Assembly (NCBI GenBank): GCA_963675135.1
Contig: OY776126.1
Span: forward strand, 23,377,195-23,441,194
DNA: 64,000 bases
Direction: 5' to 3'
Source: Galeopsis tetrahit
Lineage: Eukaryota; Streptophyta; Magnoliopsida; Lamiales; Lamiaceae
Within the stretch, counting starts at the first letter, position 1. Each line of letters begins with the position of its first letter. Positions 24,314 to 34,595 of the stretch are shown one piece after another. Position numbers and translations under genes: made by a program. Under the pieces are notes generated by a model. The model saw only the letters and a program-made list of their open reading frames with translations, was not told where the DNA came from and did not search any database.

Positions 24314-26070
24314 TATAATTTTTCCGTTTTCAATAAGTGAAATTTTCATTTTAATTTTTGTTGGAATTAAGAAAAAACAACGGGTATATATTGACAAGTA
24401 TGTCATTAATTAATAAATGAGATCTCTAATCACATTATCTAGGCAAATATAATTGAAAGAAATAGTGCAAAAAATATTAAAATATTATTTAATTGTATAC
24501 AAGAAAATAAGGTTAAAACATAAAGTAATTTATTGTAAAATGGTATTAATTTCCCTAATTTCACATATGATCCGAACCCCTTACCAAGAAATTAATTTAA
24601 TTTGCACGCTTGATCAATTTAAGATGTCATGATTGGATGACTGCTATATATCTTAATATTATGTGTGTATAACTGTATATATACATGCATGATATTTTAT
24701 ATTTACATTAAAAATTGTGAAATATGGATTTTGAGAGTCTAAAATATACCCCATAGTCTTTGGTCTAATTACGTACAATATGACTTGTATAAATAGCAAT
24801 TTTAGTTAGATCGTACTTCGTTGGGGGCATGTCAAATGTCCATATTTAAACCTGATTAATTAAAACTACGTACCTGCATATAGTCGGTTTACCTGATCAT
24901 CAAGTACTGTGAAATTTTATAACAATAAAAAATTTAATAGAAGACATATTAAAAGAATTACTTAATAGAGAATTAGATGAAATTACATTATTAAAATAAT
25001 TATCATTCATCTTTTCTATAAAAGTAGTTAGAACTAACAAATAATCTATTCCTCTAACTACTCTAACTAATAAATTTTCATTTATTGACTTGTTATTTTT
25101 CACAGATACACTACTAATTTAGTATGGTAATGTTCGGACGAGTTCACGTGAATTGCATACGATATTTTATATATAAAATAGTGACATCTTATAGGTATAA
25201 TAGTGACACTTTAAAAAAAAAAAAAAGATTCATGTGAAATTGAATTCACAACAAAATTCAAAGACCAACCGGTATTGCATGTGAGTTTATATGTACCAAT
25301 ATCCCCACCGAACTTCCTTTTGTAATTCAATGCCGACTTAATTAAGCTCTTTAATGATATATTGTTTAAAAAAAAAAAAGACCACCAGAGTGTAAAATCT
25401 TAAACAAAATAATTAAGAAAATAATATACATATATATTCACCTTATGACATGAATTAAAAGGCAGCCCCACAGGCAGGGCGGTAGCCGGGAGGGGCGACC
25501 GACCTGTGTCCCGAGATTTCGAGGGCTACTTTTATGTATATATATATATATATATATGAGAGTTTGACGAAAGATATACTTGTGTGACATATTTTATAAT
25601 GTGACGAAAGATGTGTGATAAAATACTTTTTTTCTTGTAGTGAATAAAATATAAATTAGAGTTTATTGACATTATAGACCAAGATCCAAGCTCATCTTTT
25701 AATTCAAGGCAAAAATTCTTGATATTACAACTTAAGACAAATTCATATTTGACATTCCTAAATGCCCTCAAATCAATATATTAAAAGAATTAATATTATT
25801 TAGCTAGACAATTAATATTAAAATTGAATGAGTCTTCCTTGTTTTTTGCCGAACTTTCCTTATTAGGTTTATTTCCAATTGAATCATTCATTTTCAATTT
25901 TCCATCCAAAAATCTCTCAGCGTAATCAATATCTCTCAGCGTCTCGTTCTTAGTTCATCCAAAAAACTGCATTCAATTTCAGCGTTTATCTCCATGAATC
26001 GATGATAACCTCTATCATCGTCATTCATTTTTGTTAAAAATTTGGGGATAATCAGTTGATCTCGGTTGAT
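24314..26070. other. AT-rich intergenic DNA
   Basis: No gene was seen. A TA microsatellite lies at 25537-25557. A short GC-rich piece (CAGGCAGGGCGGTAGCCGGG, 25471-25490) is unassigned. Confidence 0.5.
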
Positions 26071-26211
26071 ACTCCGTCGCGCCGACGAGTATGAAGGATG
26101 TCCGATGCTATCTCCATCGCCGCCGATCTCGGATACTCCGTCGCGCCGACGAGTAGGAGGGATGTCCGATGCTATCTCCATCGCCGCCGATCTCGGATAC
26201 TCCGTCGCGCC
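26071..26211. repeat. 64-bp tandem repeat, 2.2 copies
   Basis: The unit starts ACTCCGTCGCGCCGACGAGT and ends CGCCGCCGATCTCGGAT. Copies lie at 26071-26134 and 26135-26198, with a partial third at 26199-26211. It is GC-rich in an AT-rich setting and sits about 0.8 kb before the IST1-like exon. Confidence 0.9.
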
Positions 26212-26982
26212 TCCTCCTTCTCAGGTATGTTAAACAACCAACTCACGCAATCGTGCACTGAAGGTGTTTGCGAATAAGCTCGATCTCGTGTTGATGCAAT
26301 TTTAGTGAGCTACTTTGACTTGGTAATTTTGTTGGATCAGAAAGATATCCAGAATTTATCAACGATGAAAAAGGAGACGATTTGATAAGGATCTTGATAG
26401 AATTGACTGTTGTACAAAGAAAAAATGTGTATCTGCAAGTGGAACAACAAGGCGGAAAGATGATGCATTCTGAGTTTCCGCACTAATAATCAATTACTGA
26501 TATGAGGTGTTTTATAAATTTTATGATCGTGATCATACTATTGATAAATAATATGCTAAGAACTAGTAGTTTTGAAATTATATCCCAAATTTTAATTTGC
26601 TGAGTTCTTTTAAAAGGTAAATTAGTGACTTGAAATGCTGCTAGATTTTTATATTGTGTCTTGGATATATGCTTTCTAAAAGAATTTATGGCACCATTGT
26701 TAGATGTCTTTGAGAAAAAAACTTTTGATTTCTTATTCCTACTATTCGTGGGCAATATGTTTACTTTAATTTGTATGTACAACCCTCTAATTTGTGTACA
26801 TTCTTTCTAGGATCGGATTACAGTCTTCTAATTTGTGTTACAAATTTCGACTATTCTTTTGATTGAGAGAGTCCATTCTTTTGAGCATGAAAAGTAATAT
26901 GTGTTTCTTTTTCTTTCAAATTTGTAACACTACTCATATACAGAGTTAATTACTGAGTACTAAACAATTATGGTTATTGTAG

Positions 26983-27154
26983 AGTTTGTCCTGATGAATT
27001 GATTGAAGTTGTATCAAGTTTGATCTACGCAGCGACGGGGTGTGGAGAGTTTCCAAAACTTCAAGAGCTTCGTGAGATTTTCACTTCACGATTCAGGAAG
27101 GAATTTGCAGCCAGAGCTATTGAATTGCGCAATATTTGTGGAGTAAATCCTAAG
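26983..27154 (+). pseudogene. IST1-like gene fragment (single exon)
   Basis: TTATTGTAG|AGTTTGTCCT and CCTAAG|GTATAC bound a 172-base exon that reads CPDELIEVVSSLIYAATGCG, then FPKLQELREIFTSRF, KEFAARAIELRN and CGVNPK. This is part of the IST1 domain of plant IST1-like (ISTL) proteins, which bind ESCRT-III and Vps4 during multivesicular-body sorting. No preceding exon with the N-terminal IST1 helix and no following exon could be found, so it is most likely a captured or relict fragment. The exon itself has no stop. Confidence 0.65.
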
Positions 27155-29230
27155 GTATACTATGTTTTCAATATGTTAGGAGTTTATTAATTTAAATTAG
27201 TTGTTGTAAGTGGATCTAATTGTTGTGCAGGTTATTCATTTAAAAATCGTCGACTAGGATGCCAAGTTGTAAATATGCAACTTAACTAATACTACAATAC
27301 TATATTTATTTGTCACATAATCTTTGTATAATAATATGTACTGATTTGCACAATTGTGGATTGATTCCAGGAGGACTCAAGTAGCCGAAAAGGAAATCAG
27401 CAGCAATATACTATTCTGCAGATGATGCACCCAATTTCGAGACATGCTTACTTACTTTTGAATGTAATTTGAATTCTTATTTTATTATTTGAACTATTGT
27501 GTAATGTCACTTCAGTTTGTAAGTCATGTTATGGTTTATTGCAAGTTGCACTATTGCCTATTTGAAATGAAAACATGATGAAATATAGAATAAAGTGTTA
27601 TATTATTCTTATGCAATGCACATATTATATATATGCATCTTCTATTAATAAGCAATGCACATATTATATATATATGCACCAAACTATGAATATATGCACA
27701 TTAGTTGCGCATTACGTATAAGACTACAGGTCAATCCGACTTTTGTGTTAAAAATTTCAATTAAATTCGAAATAATTTATGTTTATTTTAATTTTTCAGT
27801 ACATCATATCAAAGATTTAAACTAACATGCAGAAAACACACCTTGAGAATCGAACGAGTAATCGAATGTGTGAAACGAATGTGCACATAATTAATGGTCT
27901 GCATATTTGAAAGTATATGTAATTATCGATTGCATATATAAAAAAACGCATGCATATTTGAAAGTATATGCACTTGTCGATTGCATATATATAAAAATAT
28001 GCATCTATGCATCTTGCAAAAATACTAGACTTATTCAAAAAGTATTTGTTAATACAAGTTGTTCAAAAAATTATTTAAACACTTTTAGAGGTGTATCGAG
28101 TAAAATAATTTTTTTGAATTTATTAATTTTATTAAGTATTTCATAATACAATTTATATTTTGATAAAGATATGGTATGCAAAATAATAATAATAAATATT
28201 TAATTAATTAAATTATATTTTTTGATTAATAATAAAATTATTGAATATATAAAAATATGAATGTGGATAAATAGAAAGTATGATTTGGAATTTTAGAAAA
28301 GTAATTTGAATTGGAAATTCGAAATTAAATTCATCGCGAGATTTTAGGAGAAATGTCTCTCATCTTAATTTAAAATTCAAATGTTGACTTTCCTAAATTT
28401 AGATTAACATAATTAATTGAATTTGAAATTCTTACTTAATTCGAAAACAGGGGCATAATCGACTATATAGGTTTGATTTTGTCCTTAATTGTTTTACAAA
28501 ATAAAATTGGCTTGAATATTAAAGTTTTAGAGTGAATTGTCCTATTTTGTTTTTTCCCCTATAAATTAATGGTATGTGCACATTTTGTGCACGATTCGTA
28601 CGTGCACATTTCGTGCAAATTTTGTGCATGATATGTATATGCATGTTTCATGTACGGTCCATATATACACATTTCATACTTATTTTAAGAGTTTTTTTTT
28701 TACCCTTATATGTTTTATACACCTCCATTTCTACATTTTAGTACTAATTTTTTTTCAGAGTTACTATTAAGTGCAAAATGAGTGGTAAAATATCCTTTAT
28801 ATCCTATATAAAAAGTAATCTTCCACCTCACCCATCCTCTTTATACAAAAATGCATTTACTCTCAAAATGATATAAGAAGGGACCCGTTTTTCTTATTCG
28901 CCTCAAACCTACAAAATTTCAGGTTCAGCTCTGCCCACAGGAATGTTATTTTGTAACATATATACGGTATAATATTACATGTGGGAATGACAGAGTTGAT
29001 ACAAAGCTTCGCCTCTAACTTCAATATTTGAGTTCTTATTAGTGGAAGTTGAACGGTGGAATTAATCCTGGAATTAGCTGGTTCTTAAATTGAATAATAA
29101 TTTGTCAAAAAAAATTAAATAATAAAATTAAGAAATTTGAGAATAGCTTTCGAAAAGGAATTTAAGAATAGTGACGTAATTGTGGAGAGATGTGGTTTCA
29201 GTGTGACTCTAGATTTTTTCACCTGAAAAG
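27155..29230. other. AT-rich intergenic DNA with short direct repeats
   Basis: No gene. GCAATGCACATATTATATAT occurs twice near 27615 and 27652. A unit of about 55 bp containing GCATATTTGAAAGTATATG is duplicated at about 27900-28015. Several TGCACATTT(T/C)GTGCA motifs lie at 28575-28680. Confidence 0.5.
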
Positions 29231-29640
29231 TGCTAGGTGTAATACTGATTAATGTTAATACTAATTACTGAATAATGTTAAATACTACTAAATATTGAAT
29301 GGTGCTAATATTAAGTACTGACAATGCTATATTTATTACCCAACAGTGCTACTTTTAGTTTTTATAAAATAAATGAACAATGTTAATACTAAGTATTGAA
29401 CAATATTAATACTTTTTTTTTTTAAAGCATTGAACAATATTAATACTAATACTAAGTACTGAACAATGCTAATACATAGAACTGAATAGTGTATTATACT
29501 AAGTATGAACAATGCTATGTTTATTACTAAACATTATTAATATTAAGTTTTTATAAAATAAATGAACAGAGCTAATAGTATAATGAACAATGGTAATACT
29601 AAGTACTGAACAACACTATATTACTTATATCTTTTAGAGT
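29231..29640. repeat. Degenerate tandem repeat based on CTGAACAATGCTAATACTAAGTA
   Basis: Variants of a unit of about 23 bp (ACTGAACAATGCTAATAC, TACTAAGTATTGAACAATATT, TATTGAATGGTGCTAATATT) repeat irregularly. A longer period also shows, with TTTTTATAAAATAAATGAAC occurring twice. No coding potential. Confidence 0.7.
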
Positions 29641-29990
29641 AATATCAACACTTTTAGTTTGTTATAATGACGTTTTTCAATTGGTAATTTGCAATACTCT
29701 TTTGTTTGTTATATTCGCACTTTTCAATAATTTTTTTTTTGTTTTTTTGCATTTTTTTAGTTATTAATACAGACACATTTTAGTTCTTTATATTAATATT
29801 ATTCGGATAAAAAAATAAGGGAATAACATTGAAAGGATTCAAACCATATTTTCATTAAGCCGTTGCCTTAATTTTTTGTCTGAAATTTCACATTTTCTAT
29901 TTTATAATTAAACGAGTGCCCTGTTTTTAGTTATGAATTTGTTTCTACACTGTGAGATGGGGGAGAAGGATCGACTATTCTCATAGACTC

Positions 29991-30954
29991 TGTGAGTGTT
30001 ATCTCATAATCTCAAAATCAGCACAGTAAACTACTGAGCTGATAGGATCAGATAAGATAACTTAGGCCTTATCAGATGAGTTGAAGGGTTTCAATCAGAT
30101 GAGAAGGTGATGCTTAGAGTTCAGCACAGTTGGCTAGATCAGCACAGTAAGATCAGCACAGTACTGGACCAAGATCAGTACTCCAGCAGAGTAGATCAGC
30201 TCAGTACCAGATCAGCACAGTACTTGGGTCAGCTCAGTACCAGGTCAGCACAGTACTTGGGTCAGCACAGTACTTGGTCAGCACAGTACTTGGGTCAGCA
30301 CAGTACTTGGGTCAGCACAGTACTTGGTCAGTGCAGTAAAGATCAGCACAGTATGGAGTCTATCAGCAGAGTTAGCTTTTGATCATCAGAGCAGAAGAGT
30401 TGGGTATCAGAACACTAAGTAGTGATCTGATCTTTATGGGCAAGTCTTCTGGTTCAAAGTTAGTTAGTTTAACTAACAGTTTTACAGTTACAACAACTTG
30501 AGGGCATAACTACCATTTTCAGTTGGGCAATAACAGAGCACATGGGTTGTTACAAGCGGTTGCAAACGGTTGATAACTACTCAAAATAGTTTCTAACAGC
30601 AGCAACTACCTTTGGTCTTTATATACTCTTGTTTGTGTACATTGTAAAGGTTGACACCTTTTTGGGATGAGAGATTTAGTACGTTATTGTATTCTTTGAG
30701 TTGTGTGAGTTCACGAGTGAAGTGAGGAAATATCCAATTCCGAGTGAATGAGTGTGTAAACATTCTTTATCAATCAAAGAAGTACTAATCTGGTCCAGTG
30801 GATGTAGATCACATTGATCGAACCACTTAAATCCTTGTGTGCTGTTTGTCTCGTTGATTACTTTTCTGAATTACTATCCTAGAGCAGTTATTTCTTCTAT
30901 ATTCAAGTGTTCTAATTAGTTGGAGACGTCTAGCTGATCGGAACCATCTTGACA
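29991..30954 (+). repeat. 5' LTR of the copia element
   Basis: 964 bp. The U3 part holds a minisatellite at about 30140-30330, and a TATA box (TTTATATACTC, about 30619-30628) follows it. It is 34 bp longer than the 3' LTR because it carries two more 17-bp units. Confidence 0.9.
30140..30345 (+). repeat. U3 minisatellite GGTCAGCACAGTACTTG
   Basis: A 16-17 bp unit, GGTCAGCACAGTACTTG with variants (GATCAGCACAGTA, GGTCAGCTCAGTACCA), repeats about ten times. The frame at 30107-30382 across it is a repeat artefact. Confidence 0.85.
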
Positions 30955-30955
30955 A

Positions 30956-30974
30956 TTGGCGCCGTCTGTGGGAA
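30956..30974 (+). other. Primer-binding-site region of the copia element
   Basis: TTGGCGCCGTCTGTGGGAA directly follows the 5' LTR at the canonical primer-binding position. It is not the initiator-methionine complement common in copia elements, so another tRNA is the likely primer. Confidence 0.5.
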
Positions 30975-31232
30975 ACCGAAGTAGCTGCAGATCTAAGATG
31001 GGGAATTCTACCAAGTACAACATAGAGAAGTTTACAGGCACTGGAGATTTTGGGCTGTGGAAGGTCAAGATGCAGGCCCTCCTTGAACAACAAGGATTAT
31101 TCGAGGCTCTCGAAGAATCCGAAGAGATTGCAGAAGAATCTGCAACAGCTGCGGCTGAAAGGAGCAAGTTGCTCAGGAAAGCTCGAAGCACGATCATACT
31201 CTGCCTTGGAGATAAGGTCTTGAGGGAGGTTG

Positions 31233-32874
31233 TGATTCACGTGTTATACAACACTAAATTAAACAACCGCAAGTATACGGCGTCTATCGTAGCGTGATAA
31301 GCACGAGGTCGATCCCACGAGAAGGTTAAGCGTAAAAGGGTAGTTTGCTAGTCGAGTTCTAAATAGACGTGATCGATAATTTGAATATGATGATTTACTC
31401 TAAAATTACCTAACAAGTGTCACAAATAAGTAATAAAGAGCAAAGACGAAATCGATCAAATACCAAGCAAATAAGTAAAACGAAAGTGAAACGGATGTAA
31501 CTCAAAGAAAGAAAGTGGGTTCCAAGGCGATTGTAACACTTAGATGTCCGTTTATGAATGTTATCTCGTTTAGATGGCCATTAAGTTTATCTCATATAGG
31601 GTGATTACACAAGAAGAATTAATTAATCTCTCGATCTAATTAACCAAAGGCGCAATGCAACATAGGCTCGTATTTCTACCTCACAAACATTACACCGCCT
31701 AAAAGAGCTCTTAAGACCATTCGATTCCCTCTCCGATAATTAATCCTCTCTCGAGCTCATAATAATATCGGGTTGCATGCTTGCATACGATTAAATGAAA
31801 TAAATCTCTCGATCTTACTCCAATTAACAATAGATAAGCAAATCATCATGGCCAATAACAACATGCTTGACAATGGATAATTAAACATGCAAATAGGAAA
31901 CAAACACCAATTAAAGCAAGAAATTACTCATAAACATCAATCCAAGTCTTACAATGCCTTAGAACCACAAATGTGTTTAGCTAACTACTAACATAATCTA
32001 ATTACAAAATTCAAATGAAATAACTAAATAAAAAGGAAAAGAAAGAGAAAGCTTAGTCTAGAATGTGGTAAGGAATGGAATTTGGGAGCTATTGCATCCT
32101 TTCTTCCTTGATTTGATGAAGAGATGAAGAAGTTATGGCCAAAACACCTCCAAATATGTGTAACTATGTGTGGATTGGGGGAAAAGTGTCTTGGATTTCA
32201 AGAAAGGGGCCTTATATAGTGTTGGGGAAGGGTTTGGATGGCATATTTGCAAGTTGATCCCTCAAAAATGGAGAAAATACAAGTTTGGCACCGAAAATGG
32301 GGTTACTCGGCCGAGTTGGGGTCACTCGGCCGAGTGGAACACTTAAAAAGCGTGTTGCGACTTCTTCCAGCCGAGACTCGGCCGAGTTGGGATCACTCGG
32401 CCGAGTGCGCAGAAAATGTGGAACTCGCAGATTCGGCCGAGTAAGGTTACTCGGCCGAGTGATGTCCAATTCAGGGGCTACGCATTCCACCTTACTCGAC
32501 CGAGTAAGCTCACTCGGCCGAGTGAGCAGTAGAGGCCAAAGTTGCAGATTCGGCCGAGTAACCTCACTCGGCCGAGTTGCCTCCTCTTCTCGTTTCATGC
32601 ATAACTTTCGCCTCGAGTGTCGGATTTACTCGATTCCTTTGGCTAATCCACTCCGTTTTTCGAGACGAATCCAACCGTGCACTCCTCTTTCCGGTGCGAT
32701 CACTCGTGGTATGTGTTTTGCTCCAAATTCCATCGTTTTACCTACAAAATCAACAAAACACAACCTTTCTCTCATTTCGGCTTAAACAATCATATTCCAT
32801 GCATAATTCAATGAAATCCATATCAAAATACACTTCACATGTGCCCCTAAAACGCGTAAATTCCACCCGAATCA
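31233..32874 (-). repeat. 3' LTR of the gag-only element
   Basis: 1642 bp. The minus-strand TATA box is ACTATATAAG (32211-32220). Upstream of it, at about 32300-32580, are repeated ACTCGGCCGAGT palindromes. The plus-strand ends are TGATTCACGTG and CCCGAATCA. Confidence 0.92.
32300..32580. repeat. Cluster of ACTCGGCCGAGT palindromes (3' LTR)
   Basis: About ten full or partial copies of the perfect palindrome ACTCGGCCGAGT occur at irregular spacing. It generates overlapping frames on both strands (32212-32598, 32285-32785) rich in T-R-P-S or L-G-R-V that are artefacts. Confidence 0.9.
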
Positions 32875-32914
32875 AACTCCCCCAAACTTAAAATGTTGTT
32901 TGTCCTCAAACAAC
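32875..32914 (-). other. Polypurine tract and adjoining hairpin of the gag-only element
   Basis: On the minus strand AAGTTTGGGGGAGTT (32889-32875) abuts the 3' LTR and is the plus-strand primer site. Just before it, GTTGTTTG/CAAACAAC (32895-32902 and 32907-32914) forms an 8-bp perfect stem with a 4-nt loop. Confidence 0.75.
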
Positions 32915-34527
32915 TAAGCACTTAAAGCAATGAGGGTGGAATGATCACAATGGAATATTCAATGTAATTCACACATGTAAAGTAAGATGTAATGATATCT
33001 CTTTCTCAAAGTGCATTTCTCAATGAAGGTCATAGGCTCATTATTGCAATTCACACTCATGGATCAAAGAATGCATAAACACACAACACATTGTGAATGG
33101 GAAACATAATCCAAATGTTCAAATCCTCTACTCACATGATGGAGTGTTTCTCTCAAACACACAAACAAATTAAGGATATTAATGCACTCATCAACCAAGT
33201 CATGCTATGCAATCACCATATGCTTGCCCAACTTCTACTTTCTACATACACTCAAATGCTCAACAATGTGATCAATAGGGCTTAATCAAGGATGTAACAT
33301 TGGCTCTTTGGACAAGGTAGGATGAATTTAGGATTTTGTGACTCTTCTAGTGGAGGACAAAGCTTGTTATTTTACAATGTGTGCTTTCACTTTCAAAGCT
33401 TACAAACTTCATCCTCACTTTTCTTTTTTTCTTTCTTTTTCAAGCATTCATCACCTCATCTTTTGAACCATTTTTTTTTCTTCTTTTCAAGCTTTTGGGG
33501 CTCTTTGTCCCTCTTTTATTTTCCTTGATTTTCTTTTCATCTTTCTCTTTTTCTTCTTTCAACTTCTCCAACTTTTCTTTTCACCCAAGATATTCATTCA
33601 AGCACATGTTTTCCACTTTGTCTTTTATCCCCCACTAGATATAGGAATCAAAGGCTCAAAAAGGCTAAGTGGTTAACATTGTAGTTTGCCAAGAAAATGA
33701 GGAATTAAGCTCAAGGGGCTAACTACGAAAAATTACTTCGGTTTTGGGAAATTTTGGCTAAGTGACTCTTTTTAGAACAAGATGGCCTATATCACATCAC
33801 AAAGTTTCACACAATCACGCTTTCAAACAAGAACTTAGGCAAGTTCTAGGATTACTAGCAATAACATAGTCCACTCTCAAATGAACTAAACCGGATTACA
33901 TGATCGATTTAAGGCTCAATTCTCACCGGTTTATTCAATAGGACTCTCACATTCATCAAATGTCCCCAAAACAACAACATATCATGCATCCATGCTATCA
34001 AAGATCACAAATATGAACACAATCATGATACTATATCCAACATCACTCATGCTTACATTCAAAGCAAATAGACATCACCATAACTACTCAACAATGGATT
34101 CCAATGACTATTCATGCTCACATTTCACCAAATATCCACTACCCAACATATGATCAAAACCAACCTAAACAATGTAATCATGTGAAAGCCAAGTGTGTGC
34201 CGGTGCAAAATGTGACACACGTAGAATGACGAACCGGTGCAAGGGTAACAACTAGTAGAAGAATAAAAGAAAAATAACTCCCCCAAACTTAGAATTTTAA
34301 TATGTATAAATTCTAAGTTTGGGGCTACAAGTTGTTACCTCCCTCCTTGCACATCCAATGTTCTTCAAAGATCACCATTGCAACACTTGCTTCCTTCACT
34401 CCAAAATTGGCTTTGCTTCTTCTTCATTCTCCAAGACTTGCTATCCATAGTATTCTTCATCCATACCTACAAAATAAACCAAGCTATCAACACTATCAAA
34501 GCAATAAAAACAAGAAAGCAATAAAAC
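32915..34527 (-). other. Non-coding 3' internal region of the gag-only element
   Basis: This lies between gag and the 3' LTR in the element's own direction. It is A-rich on the minus strand and has no domain-bearing frame. It holds a second copy of the polypurine tract in a 17-bp hairpin (34281-34324). Confidence 0.7.
34281..34324 (-). repeat. 17-bp perfect hairpin containing a copy of the polypurine tract
   Basis: CCCCAAACTTAGAATTT (34281-34297) and its exact complement (34308-34324) enclose a 10-nt loop. On the minus strand the arm continues as AAGTTTGGGGGAGTT, identical to the polypurine tract at the 3' LTR. Confidence 0.85.
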
Positions 34528-34550
34528 CTTGGGTTGCCTCCCAAGAAGCG
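34528..34550 (-). other. Motif GCGCTTCTTGGGAGGCAACC after gag
   Basis: Just after the gag stop, on the minus strand, GCGCTTCTTGGGAGGCAACC runs into CAAGG. CTTGGG/CCCAAG forms a 6-bp stem. I recall this motif from Athila-type elements; its role is unknown to me. Confidence 0.5.
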
Positions 34551-34595
34551 CTATTTTTAACGTCCTATGCCGGACGGTTCTCCTTGAGGGGAATA

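Noticed and set aside
27900..28015. CRISPR-like or regulated repeat array
   Set aside because: There are only two imperfect copies of an AT-rich unit with no spacers, in a plant genome.
30107..30382. 91-aa ORF with STRSAQYLGQ repeats (and its copy at 43096-43377)
   Set aside because: It is an artefact of the LTR minisatellite and lies upstream of the LTR TATA box.
32212..32785. ORFs rich in TRPS or LGRV (also 38446-39019 and 54970-55327)
   Set aside because: They arise from the ACTCGGCCGAGT palindromes in the LTRs and appear on both strands.
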